Shown: piece after piece, positions 48,035-58,813 of the stretch
How the letters are laid out: every line of letters starts with the position of its first letter
Position numbering within the stretch: the stretch's first letter is position 1
Assembly: GCA_026826555.1 (NCBI GenBank)
Contig: JAKSZT010053764.1
Span: 37,057,902-37,121,901, forward strand
Reading direction: 5' to 3'
Length of the DNA stretch: 64,000 nucleotides
Source of the DNA: Tolypeutes matacus
Taxonomy: Eukaryota; Chordata; Mammalia; Cingulata; Chlamyphoridae
Notes under the pieces: generated by a model
The model's database searches: none
What the model was told of the DNA's origin: nothing
What the model saw: only the letters and a program-made list of their open reading frames with translations
Position numbers and translations under genes: made by a program

Positions 48035-48673
48035 GACAGTTCAAAGCTTTTACGAATCCCAGAAAAGATCATGTTCTTGGAGTTAATCCATTCCTGTGGG
48101 TGTGGACCTTTTGATTGGATTGGATTCAGTTGGGGGCCTTTGATTGGATTATTTCAGTGAGGCATGACCCAGGGTGGATCTCAGCCCTCTTGCTGGAGTG
48201 TTTCATAAATAGGAGAAACATGCAGAGATAAGCAGAGAAACAGAACTGTAAGCTTTTACCCTGCCATGTGAGAGAGGACTCCAGGATCACCTATAGCCAC
48301 AGAAAGACAGAGAGACCCTGAGAGGCTGAGAGAGAGGTGGAGGCTGGAATCAGCAGAGCAGCCCAAAGCTGAAGCAACAAGGCCCGGAAGAGAGAGAGGA
48401 GAGATGAGCCATATGCCTGATTGCCCACAGCTGAGCTCAGGGAGACAGTGAGCCTGGAGGAGAAGACAGACTGGCCACAAGCCTGCCTTGCCACATGGCA
48501 GGAGTCTAGGATCTACCAGCAGCCAACCTTTGGTGAGACAGCATCTCTAACGATGCCTTCATTTGACGTTTTCACAGCCTCGGAACTATAAGATTTTACC
48601 CTAATAAATTCCCATTATAAAAGCCAACCCATTTCTGGTATTTTTGCATTGGCAGCCTTTAGCAAACTAAAAC
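48035..48673 (+). mobile_element. ERVL-like LTR (older relative)
   Basis: The 3' part 'ttttaccctaataaattccc', 'attataaaagccaacccatt' and 'tctggtatttttgcattggc' parallels the LTR ends at 22180-22268. A TATA-like 'cataaatagg' lies near 48206. The right end is at 'agcaaactaaaa'. Confidence 0.7.
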
Positions 48674-48799
48674 CCTACTCATTCTTCAAAATCTGGTAGA
48701 AATGCTATTTCCTCCTGGGTTACTCCCTCTGTCCATAGCTACCCAACACTTCAATTTTCAGTTGTGTAAACAGGCATAAGACTGACAGGAGTTCAGCAA

Positions 48800-48990
48800 T
48801 AGACTATGTCATCTACTAGCCAGGAGACAGTAAACCCATTATTTAGTCTTTCCAAGACTAACTTCCTTCATCTGCAACATGGGGATGGAAATAGTTCAGA
48901 TTCATATTATTTGAGATATAAATGAGCTAATACACATAAAGTACTTAGTACAATTCCTAGCATATTGCAGGTACTCAATAAGTTTTATAA
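48800..48990 (+). mobile_element. MIR fragment
   Basis: 'cttccttcatctgcaacatg' and 'ctagcatattgcaggtactc' are MIR 3' half. Confidence 0.7.
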
Positions 48991-49319
48991 CGATCATGAA
49001 TATTGTCATTATTAATTAAGTCTCAGTTGACTATAGATCTGTCTCCCTGATAACATAAAAGTATTGTGAGGGTGGGGTCACTGTCTCATTCTTCTCCCTA
49101 TCCTCACTGTACCTAATACACAGGTTGGACAGATGGACAAAGAAAAGAATAAATGGCAGTATTGTACCAGCCCAAAACGATAATGGCCAGGAAAGTGTAA
49201 CACACTTTTCTAAGGACATCCCTTAGACAATGGAAAATTAGAAAGTGAACTGGAAGCCATATGGACATTTTCTCCCTGATTCTAGCCCATTCATTTCCTC
49301 TATCGTTTTGTCTCCTTAC

Positions 49320-49470
49320 AGAGGCTTTCGTCACTTGCAAGCCGGTGGAAGTGGTGACAGACTTGTGCAACCCGAGCGAGCTCCTTGTGCGACAGAAGGG
49401 AAAATACACAAATCCATATTTCATCTGGCAGTAGCAGCCATCTTGAGAAAACAGTATCTCTTTTGTGTTC
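49320..49470 (-). CDS. F-box exon of an F-box/LRR-type gene
   Basis: This 151-bp exon on the minus strand encodes a complete F-box, the roughly 40-50-residue domain that binds SKP1 in SCF ubiquitin ligases. The acceptor is a pyrimidine-rich tract ending CATTCCAG at 49478-49471; the donor is CTCT|GTAAGG at 49323-49314. Both are strong. The exon begins in phase 0 and ends in phase 1, giving 50 codons. Key residues: LLLPDEIW at the start of the domain, VFSLLSHKELARVAQVC in the middle, and HFHRLASDESL at the end. The last codon (T) is completed by GG of the next exon to give the usual Trp. The exon at 14476-14307 starts GG AAG in the right phase. The reading frame is intact here, with no stops. 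The longer minus frames across the region are this exon plus intron. No upstream exon was found, so the start codon lies outside or is unseen. I do not recognise the orthologue. Confidence 0.8.
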
Positions 49471-51519
49471 CTGGAATGGAAGGAGAGACAATCTGTAATT
49501 AAAAGGGTAGTGCAGAGAGAAAAGGTCACACATCTTAAAAATAAAAGAGACTGCATGCGCTGCATTTGCCCAAAGCATGTGCTGCACACAGACCAGGCAC
49601 CTCATTTTTCTTCCTTGCTTCAGCCCAGCTCATCCACAACACAGAGCCCACATCCCAAAGTTTAGAAGCCAAAATGAAAAACATCAACAGAGAAACCCAA
49701 CTGAAGACTTTTAAACCTCTCTGGGGGACTCTACCCTACTAGCATTTCATTGGCCTCGGTTAGCCACAGCTCACGGCCTTCTACTCTAGAAGCCACAGTA
49801 TCACTAGTGGCTGGAAAGGAGGAGGCTCCACCACGGTTGTATGGTTCTCTGCTTCACTGTAATCTCACGGCTACAGCCCAGTCCACACCAGGGGTTTGCG
49901 GCCTCCACTGCTGGTGCTGGAAAGAAGCCTTGAACTTCTCAAAGTGTCTTTGTCACCAGCCTTCTTGCCCCTCCCCTGGATGACTCCAGCTTCTTGAGAA
50001 ACCGGGTTACTACTAAGCTTGAGTTTAAATCCAATACCCAAACTAGGTGCAGGGTATATGGGAATTCTCTGAACTATCTTCTCACTCTTTCTGTAAATCT
50101 AAAATGGTTCTAAAAAATAATAAGATTATTGTAAAAATCCAATTCCCAGATGAAACTTTTAATAGAATAGACGATTAAAGTAGAATAGATGTTTTTCAAA
50201 TGTTCCCATTTTAGAGCTCCCTCCTAATGCCACACAGGACTGCATCTCATCCTGAATATACAGTCCTAAGCCACATATTCCCCAAAAAGTTGTAATCCCA
50301 ATTTTAGCATGGTACCCTTCTGACTTTCAGTGTAACTCTGAAAGTGATCATATTTCCTGTCTTATTGTTTTCTCACCCACAATCTTATAAATTCCATAGA
50401 TAGGCAAACAGTGATAAATTTGTACTCTTGTCTTGATCATAGGATAAATCTGAGATGCTCACTTCAGATCCAGGATCCTGTACATTAATGTAACAAAAAT
50501 GTGCTTGTGCCTCTTCCAAAGCCTGTCCTGTGAGTCTTATTCAAATAAACATCAATTCAACCATCAAAAATAATTTAAGAAGCAACTGAAATATTTACTG
50601 GAGTCTTTCTAAAAATACCAAAGAGAATCCAATTCCAATAAAACTTCTTAAATATCTGCTTCTCCATCTAACTCTTTTTCAAACTTCCCCATGCTGTTAA
50701 GTGGCCCCCGAGACTATACTTTCCACGCTCTCTAAATTTCCCCAAAATGTTCTCCACACCCATTCCCATTCCCCTGCCTTTGCGAATTATTTCCTCCTTT
50801 CAGTACTTTTACCCCATTCCACATTAAAATCTCAGTGGCCTCTTTGGCTTCCTTCAATTCTGCAGCACTCTTCCCACAATATTTTAGACATGACCACAAA
50901 CTCCTAGGAGTCAAGAAGCCAGAAAGACTGTAAATAGTCCCGTATTTTAATTTGTTATCCCCATAATGTGGTGTTTACATCTGAAATGTATATGCAGTGT
51001 AAACCCCATAGAATACATGCTCCTTAAAACCATGGGGAAAATGTGCTATTATTAATTGCAAAACTATGTTAAAATATATTTGTAAATCAGAAGAAAAGAA
51101 CTGTAAGTTAGCCTTTTATTTCAATATTGATGGGTATCTATCTATACCCACATTTAGACACAGCAAAAGAAATCTGTTCTTTGATAAACTTACTTATGTG
51201 ATATTTCAGGTCTTTGAGGATTCAGGTTTATATTCTTAGTCTTTCATTTTACTTAAGAGTATGGATTCCACAACTCTCAATATTTTTATTCTGTGAATGT
51301 TTTGCTTCTTATCTTGATGCTTAATGACACCAACTCCGCATATTAGAATTTATAAAACCAAGAGTGTCTGCATGAGAGAACTGAGACACCTGGAAAAGGC
51401 ATGGCTGTTTGCCAAGGTTCCCACCTGCATTAAATCATTTATTCTTATACATAATTGCCAATAATCCATTTTAAAGAGGTTTTCACTCCAATTGCCACAA
51501 CTCTGTTAAAGCAATGCCT
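49471..51519. other. Intron/upstream sequence, no further exon found
   Basis: A GC-richer patch at 49750-49980 has no domain-bearing frame. Otherwise unassigned. Confidence 0.4.
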
Positions 51520-51527
51520 CTCTGAGA

Positions 51528-51565
<38 letters not shown>

Positions 51566-51571
51566 GAAACT
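51520..51571 (+). repeat. Isolated A31 run between near-identical decamers
   Basis: A-run 51531-51561 with CTCTGAGACT (51520-51529) before and CTCTGAAACT (51562-51571) after. No SINE or LINE body is attached. Confidence 0.8.
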
Positions 51572-52060
51572 CTAACCTGGCTTTAGGAAACAAACACAAC
51601 TCAAGGACTTAGCCTCTGCCATCCACCATGTCCCATACTTGTCTAATTAACAAATAATGGATTTCCTACTAAAGCAAGCCCTCCCTCCTTTTGGAAACAC
51701 CGGGATTATTCAAAATTTTTAAAAATAACAGTAAGATCAAGATGTTGATTATTCTTGCAGTACAAGGTCTGGGTACCTCATTTTCTCTCTCCACATCTTG
51801 AGGCACATTCTTGCAAAAGAATTTCTGCACAGATCCTAGAATCAGATAAGAAATTTAGCACATAAATCCAATCAGAGGAAATCAAACAGCCACATATCCC
51901 TCTAGCCTAATGAGGAAATGCCCCTGCAACTCCAAGGAGGCCATAAGTAACCACATTCAATTAAAAGAAAGGAAAGCCTATCCTGGGAAGTTGTGATAAG
52001 TCTGTAGATTTCAAACTTTCAATCACCAAGAAAACCAATTTGCTAACAAGGGCTCCAGAA
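51572..52060. other. Unassigned
   Basis: Nothing recognised. Confidence 0.4.
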
Positions 52061-52620
52061 AAGAGCATGGCTTTCAGTGGACAGAGGGGTTATGGGTGCT
52101 AGAAGGAGGTAGGGCAAGTTAGCTAGAGGGAACCAGTCAAAGAGAGGAAGGGGATACAGAGGAGGCCAACAGAGAGGTGATGGGGGGGGGTCAGAGCCTG
52201 TAGGCCATTGTGGGGGTTTGGCTTTAACTTTGAGCGAGTAGGGGAGTCATTGGATGGCTTAGAGCAGAGGAATAATATATTTCTATTTTTCTTTTCTGTT
52301 TTGGGGGATCGCTGTGGCTACCACGTATAAAATAGCCTGTTGATAGAGGTAGGGGGCCGTGGGAATGCAGTGGGCAACAACAAAAGCAAGACAACCAGCT
52401 AAGAGGCTGTTGCAATAATGCAGGAAGAAATGATGGCGGCTTGGACCAGGGTGGTGGCAGTAGACATGGCAAGTGAAAGAAAGAAGTAGCCACAGCTTAC
52501 TCCAAGATGTCTGTCCTGAGCCACTGGCAGATTGAGCTGGACTTGATAGTGTTGGAGAAGACTGAGGAAGGAGCAGTGGGGTGGGGAGGGTCAGGACCTC
52601 GACTGGAGACATTTTAACGT
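52061..52620 (-). mobile_element. Ancient repeat, opposite orientation to 25050-28150
   Basis: 'ctaagaggctgttgcaataa', 'tgcaggaagaaatgatggcg', 'gcttggaccagggtggtggc' and 'gagccactggcagattgagc' are the complement-side text of the family split at 25050-28150. Minus frames of 89-109 codons here are shadows. Confidence 0.6.
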
Positions 52621-55508
52621 AGTAATGATGAGTGAAGGGTTACCATTAGCCCTGACAATGACCTGGTCTCCCTCAGAATGGTTTCCAGAAACAACAGAGT
52701 TCAGATAAATGGGGAGTGTCTTTTCTACTCTGTTGAGAGAATCTGCACCAGGGTTGGGGGAGCTAGGGGTTGGCGTGTAGGCCTTCGGCTTGTATGACTA
52801 GAGTAACATGCAAGATTAATGGGGAAAAGGAGCTGTGGCTTCTCTGAGTCAAGGTGTCCCCCACACACCTAGGGTTTTGTCCATGGCAGCCATACACACC
52901 TCATATGTAAGACGAGATAGAAAGAACTGATCCTTGTGTAGCTGCTAGGCCTCTTGATAAGACAGAGATTCTGTTCCTGCAGGACCTCCAGCCTTGTATC
53001 TTTCCATAAAGCTATCTAAATGTGATAGCATATTAAAACCTCTTTGTGTCTCATGAGTCTGATACCAACTTGAACCACAACTGTGCTGCTGCTATCTAAA
53101 AAAAAAAAAAAAAAAACTACCTGATATTGTAATCTCTCTCTGCAGTTCCATAATTGGGAGGGGAAGAAAGAGGTGTTTTTAATTATTGTCTCCCTAAAAG
53201 TCTCGTGATATGTGCAAATCAATCTTTGTAGTAACTCAGAAGTCAAGTTAACAGCAGACATGGAAGTTCAACACTGTCAGATCAATCTTAACCCAAACTT
53301 TGGAATGACCAAAATTCTCTAATGCTGTTCCTATAATGAAGAACATGTGGTTCCTTAAACAGAAAGAAACAGCTATTCTGTGATTATTGTCACTGAAAGT
53401 ACTGAAAAAACTAGCCAACGGCAGAGCCCAAGGTATAAAATTAGCTGTGTAGACAACGGGTTCCACTTCTGGAAGGTTGGACACTCACTGGAAATAGTTA
53501 CTTTACCACATCATGAAACATCTCCTCTGTTATCATGTAAACACACTCGGGAACCACAGAAAGACTCATCTGAAGAAAGGTCTTTGTTGAGGTCCTCAAG
53601 GGCATGTTGATCTTTTATCTCTCTGGCTGCTAGGGATGGAGCCTGGCACTTCCATTCTGCTCGAGTGGTGGCAAGAGTATGAGAAGCAAAAGCATATTAT
53701 AAAAAGTGACGCCGGGGGCATTGGATGATGATTCTGAAATAAGGAATTTTTGGAGCAGAGTTTAAAGTTTGTTCCTGAGACCAAAGATTTTTATGAGTGC
53801 TCACCCAAAAATGATTCTATCATGCTAGCACTTTGAGCAACATGGATCTAGTTTCCTTTTCTTCATCCCATTTATCCATTCCTCCTGATTTTTAAATTTT
53901 AATTTGGCCTGGCACAAGTAACTGTTCTTTCTTCAATTCTGTCTGACAGACTTGATCACTTTATTTATTAACGACTTGGCCACGTACCAACAACAAAAGC
54001 CCTGGGATAAATCTCAGTAGAGGTTCTCTCCTCTGCTTCAGCCAAGCTTGTTCTTGAAATGTTTTGAGATCTATGGGAATAAAAGTACAGAGAAACAATT
54101 TAATTGCTTGATGGTAGCAGGGTTTTAAGCTTGTATATCAGATAGAATTGACTTTTGGAAGTTTATGTGTACATCCCCTTAACTTTGTCACAATTGCAAA
54201 ATCTCCTCTTCCCCTTTAGATTTTCCCCACTGGTTGGACAAATGATGGGCATTATGTACTGTTCAGAAAGATGACCCCAGAACAAAATGACATCTTGCTG
54301 ACTTTTTGGACCATATTACTCACTATAGTTAAGACAGTTCACGTATATAACATCAAGACTCTCCATATGTTTTCTTTACTAAATTACCCAAAGATGCATA
54401 ATTTAAAAGCCATAAGAGCCATCTGGATTTTATGCCTACATAACAGTTATGCTCAAGGGAAACAGACAACCTAATGCACTGTTTAGGTAAAGACAACTCA
54501 ACAGACACTCCTTTCTCTCTACTGCCTAAAAAACACAATGTCATCAGTTCTGCTCCTTTCCTTGTGCATAATTCAGTGCTTATCACTTTCAGGCTCAGCA
54601 TGTCCTTAAACACGGATGGGCCACCGAGCCAGCTGCCCAGATGGCAGAGCCCAGAGAGCAGCCCCAGTTCCTTCACCCATTGGCCTGACTAATGCAGCAC
54701 CACATGGAGATGGAAGGAAAGGTTTCTGATACGGAAGCCAATTCCTGGGATGATGAACGACCTCAGATTTCCTCCTAGCCCTTATCGCAGGCCGTTCACC
54801 TCAGCCCAACAACATTTCAGGCAGTATGCGCCCTCCTTAATGGTCCTGGGAAACAAGGCTATGTGCTGCTCTCAGCATGCTACTCCACAGAACACATTTC
54901 AGCTACCCATGCTTGGGGTATCACAGGCTCCTGAACGACAGGGATGGAAAAAAATAAAGCCAAATATGCAGAACAGGTATCTTCCTGTTCCCGTTCAACT
55001 TATAAAGTTAGAAACAGATTGTGGAAAAGGGTGAAAATATACACCTATGCTGTCTTCTCCAAAGAAAAAACACTTCACTATATAATGAATAAAATCCTTA
55101 AAAATATTTTGACAGTGAAAGAAGCAAAGAAGACTGTCACAAAAGACACCTCTGCTTACAAAGAGATACACAAAATGTCACAAAAGCCAAATGTCTGTTC
55201 TAAGCAATGGAAGCTTTCCATCCCAAATTACTTTTGCTATTAATTGCCATTTCACAAATATTTTCAAGGCTTCCCACAAGCAAAATAATATACAATGCTC
55301 CTCCAAAATTTGGCAGGATTTTAGGGCAGGAGACAAGCCAGGTTGCACCTTTGGAAGGTGGAGGCTGAGAAGTTATCTTCCCCACCCACCCACATATTTT
55401 GGAAGCACCAAAAAATAAAACAAACAAACAAACAAAACACAACACCTTGACTTTCAAAAAGGTACTTGACAAAGTTCAATTTTAATTTTCCTGAAGACAT
55501 CTGCTCTA
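52621..55508. other. No gene recognised
   Basis: Single-copy-looking DNA with an A-run at 53098-53117 and several 60-107-codon frames, none with a domain or convincing splice pair. Confidence 0.4.
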
Positions 55509-55993
55509 GAGAATTATATATTTTTTATGTTTTTTTTATTTTTAAAGAAGCTTTAGATTACATAAATGTTACATCAAAAATATAGGAGTTTCCCATATGC
55601 CCTACTCCCTCCCTCTCCCACACTCTCCCACATTAACAACATCCTTCACTAGTGTGGTACATTTGTTACAACTGATGAACACATATTGAAGCATTGCTAC
55701 TAACCAAGGACTATAGTTTACATTTCAGTTTTCACTCTGCCCTGCACCATTTTATAGGTTTTGACAAAGTGTATAATGGCCTGTATCCATCACTGCAATA
55801 TCACGCAGAACAATTCCAATGTCCTGAAAATGCCCCATGTTACACCTATTCTTCCCTTTCCCTCCCATTGGAACCTCTGGTGGCCACTGCCCTTATATCA
55901 ATGATACACGTTCTTCCATTGCTAGAATAATAAATCTATACATGTTAAAAACATGTAATTCTCCAATCCGGATTGGAGAATTACATATTTTTT
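55509..55993 (-). mobile_element. L1 3'UTR (module B end) fragment with palindromic junction
   Basis: Minus-strand module B tail (55527 to about 55940) flanked by an 18-bp duplication with one mismatch (55509-55526 and 55976-55993). 'tagtgtggtacatttgttac' and 'tgttacacctattcttccct' match 36330-36540. The right (L1 5') junction holds a 34-bp perfect palindrome. Confidence 0.85.
55953..55986. repeat. 34-bp perfect palindrome
   Basis: Arm 55953-55969 (ATGTAATTCTCCAATCC) is the exact reverse complement of 55970-55986 with no spacer. A second small inverted pair with a 3-base loop (ACATGTT, 55940-55946; AACATGT, 55950-55956) overlaps its left edge. Confidence 0.95.
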
Positions 55994-56599
55994 TTTAAAA
56001 GGAATAGATCTGTATATATGCAGCTACTGAATTGCTCACACTGCCACAGCCTGTTTGCAGCAGGGATTGCCAACACAGTGATCTGCATGTTGCAATAGCA
56101 TCATCCACTAGAGGCCAGAGTGAGACTGTCACACTGTCACATTCACGTTCAGTACTGTTGAAGCCCATTCAGTTTCCAAGTGAGTTCATTTCAGAATCAA
56201 ATGCAAACTTAAGGAAGAAATGATGCAAGAGAAAGTCAGTGAGTCAGTGAGCGACAGTGAAAGTGTCAGTGTCATGCCCAGCACAACGCATTTCTGAATC
56301 CTCGTATACAGATTTCCTTCCACATTTGAGCAAATGAGGGACAGACAGGACATCTGTCAGCAACAGTCTGACATTGTATTGAGGACTAAGAAATGAGAAC
56401 AAGAGTAGACAGTTCTTTCCCAAACTGAGGGCAAGAAGGAAGACAAAAGTTGGTAGGGCACAGATGTTGGCAAGAGAGAAGCCAACTGCATGGCTGAGGT
56501 GGGAGACCAGAGAGGGGTCAGAAATTGGGCAAGGAAAATGACTCTTCAGTTTCTGGACTGAATTAGGAAACTAACCACAACCCAAAAGTACAGCAGTGG
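55994..56599. other. Unassigned
   Basis: GTCAGTG-like short direct repeats at 56237-56276; otherwise nothing. Confidence 0.45.
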
Positions 56600-58152
56600 C
56601 CACTTCTGGGAAAATGGCATCGAAGTAGGTAGGCAGAGTCCAACTCCTTCACAAAAAAGAACTGAGAAAGGGCAAAAACCTATCCGAGGGAGATGCTTTG
56701 AAGAGATATAGAAAGAGAAAGTACCACGCATTGTCCAGGAGAGAACTAGACAGATAAAGAAGCCAAAGGAAAACAGTGAGTTACTTGCCCCTGTGGCTGG
56801 AAATGGCACATATACCTCACCCTCAATGCAAATAGACTCAGTAAAGTCCCTGACTCACTGCAACCAGTAGAGTGGGGACGGAGCACTCCCTGGGAGGAAG
56901 AGAGGTCTGGTGGACGGTGGAGAGAGTTTCTTCTTGGTGAATTTGGCTAGCTGAGGCCCCTTTGAATCTCAGAGGGACCCAACCAGCACTGAGGCAGCTG
57001 CAGGGAGAGGGAAGGGGGGATCTGTTCAGGCATGCTAGCACATCCAGACCACCTGGAAGAGAGAGTAACTAAGGCAGAGATAGGGCAGAGACAGTCACCT
57101 AAACAGCCCTGCTTGGCAAACTGTTAGAAGCCTAACCCACCTGAGGGAAAGGGGACAGATAGAGCCAGATAAGCCTGCTTAGGCTGTGTAGCTTAGTGGA
57201 GGAATTCCCACTTTGTATATACAAGGTCACTGGTTCAATCCCTGGGTCTCCTTAGAGAAGTGATCCAGAGAGTGATCCACTGGGTTATCAGGCATCCACC
57301 TGGTAGCTTATAACAGGGAACATACAACCAGATTTTTTTCTTATTTTAGGTTTTCCTAGATCTGTTTTTTTTTTTTTTTTAATTGGTTCCTTTTTTTTTT
57401 TTTTTCTTTATTTCATTCACTAAAACCCAGTACATCACCTGCAGAGGGCACGCTGAAGGGTGATTGATTCATCACCACCAACAGCCTGAAAAGCTCCTTA
57501 GGGACTTAAGAGAGAAGCCTGTTTTTCTTGGATTGTTTTTTGTTGTTGTTGTTTTGTTTCTTGTTTGTTGTCTTTCCCCTTTCTTTGTTTCCTTTCTTTT
57601 TCTTTTACTTATTTTTCCTACCTACTTTATTTCTTCTCTTTCCTTCATTTTTCTACCTTCTGTTTTCTGTTGTTTTCCTTTCATTCCCTCTATTTTTGTT
57701 TGGCCTTCTTTTTAAAAAAAAAATTCTGTCTTTTCTTTTTCTCTTTTCCTCTCTTCTTATCATTCTGGCCTCTTAATTCATTCTAATTTTTTTTCTCTGT
57801 TTTGTGCCTTGTTTCAGTTTTTCTATTCCACCTTTTTTATTCTTATTCTTTGGACTTTTTTAAGTTTTTTACTTGTATTGCTTATTTGATTTCCTAGCTC
57901 TTGTATGATTCCTCTTCTACTTTTTTAAAAGTTTATTATTATTACTATTATCCTTTTTCTTTTTTTATCTCTTTACTTTTCTCTGATCCTAATATTTTTT
58001 CCCAGGGGAAAACAGACAACTGCAAAGATATAGAATAAGAGGAACCAAGTGTCAAAAAGGAACCTTACCACGCACACAGAAAAAACAACAAAATAAAACC
58101 CTAGGATAGAAAGAGAAGCTAACCAACCAAATAAACACATCAAGATAAATAG
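56600..58152 (+). promoter_or_regulatory. 5'UTR of old L1
   Basis: Starts near 'aaaatggcatcgaagtaggt', then a moderately GC-rich part, a tRNA-like stretch (57183-57262) and a T/C-rich tract (57340-58010) before ORF1. The T/C tract is shared with the orphan at 6172-6590 and, in part, with the younger L1 at 62700-63320. The front part is not like the younger L1. Confidence 0.75.
57183..57262 (+). promoter_or_regulatory. tRNA-like stretch with A and B boxes in L1 5'UTR
   Basis: A box TAGCTTAGTGG at 57189-57199 and B box GGTTCAATCCC at 57232-57242, 32 bases apart, fit RNA polymerase III internal promoter rules. The end 'gtctccttagagaag' resembles the end of the DAS SINE head ('tgcctcctaaagaag', 42704-42718). 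It does not fold into a good tRNA. Confidence 0.6.
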
Positions 58153-58795
58153 ATGCCTAGACACCAACAAAAAAATTACAAGCCATACTAAGAAACAGGA
58201 AGACATGGCCCAGTCTGACAAACAAACTAAAAAACAGGAGGAGACGCAGAACATGGAACAACTAATCAGGGATGTCCAAACAAATATCATGAATCAACTT
58301 AATGAAGTGAAGGAAGAGATAAAGAATGTTAAGAAGACACTGGGGGAACAAACTCAAGAAATTGTAAACATACATAAAAAGATAACAGATGTGATGGTGA
58401 TGAATGGCACCATGCAAGATATCAAACACACTCAAAGCACATAACAGCAGACTTGAACAGGCAGGGGAAAGAAATAGTGATGTTGAAGACAGTACATCTG
58501 AAAACAAACAGATAGATAAAAAGATAGAAAAAATCCAGCAGGGTCTTAGAGATATGAATGATACATTGAAATGCACAAATATATGTATTATAGGCATCCC
58601 AGAGGGAGAAGAGAAGGGAAAGGTGGCAGAAGGAGTATTGGAGGAAATAATGGCTGAAAATTTCCCAACTCTTTTGAGGGACATGGATGTACATGTCCAG
58701 GAAGCACAGCACACCCCAAACACTAAAAATCCTAACAGGCTGACCCCAAGACACATACTTGTCAAATTGTCCAATGAAAACAATATATGACACAC
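58153..58795 (+). pseudogene. L1 ORF1 remnant, C-terminus deleted
   Basis: This is the RNA-binding protein of L1, which forms trimers through a coiled coil and coats L1 RNA. The start at 58153 (MPRHQQKN) corresponds to MTRGQQKN of the younger copy at 63480. One inserted base near 58175 shifts the frame, after which MAQSDKQTKKQEE from 58205 is the conserved continuation. Heptad-rich coiled-coil text follows (QLNEVKEEIKNVKKTL), then a second shift near 58420-58440. The start of the RNA-recognition domain is seen as ICIIGIPEGEEKGK at about 58590-58625. The frame ends near 58795 at LVKLSNENNI. The rest of the RNA-recognition and C-terminal domains is missing, because sequence jumps directly to the ORF2 start. 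It cannot give a working protein. Confidence 0.9.
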
Positions 58796-58813
58796 ATAAA
58801 CCTAAAGAAAATA

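Noticed and set aside
49113..49589. 158-codon minus-strand frame overlapping the F-box exon
   Set aside because: Different frame from the F-box; it crosses the acceptor and donor and shows no domain.
54750..55034. 94-codon plus-strand frame with Pro-rich start
   Set aside because: No recognisable domain and no exon boundaries; likely chance.
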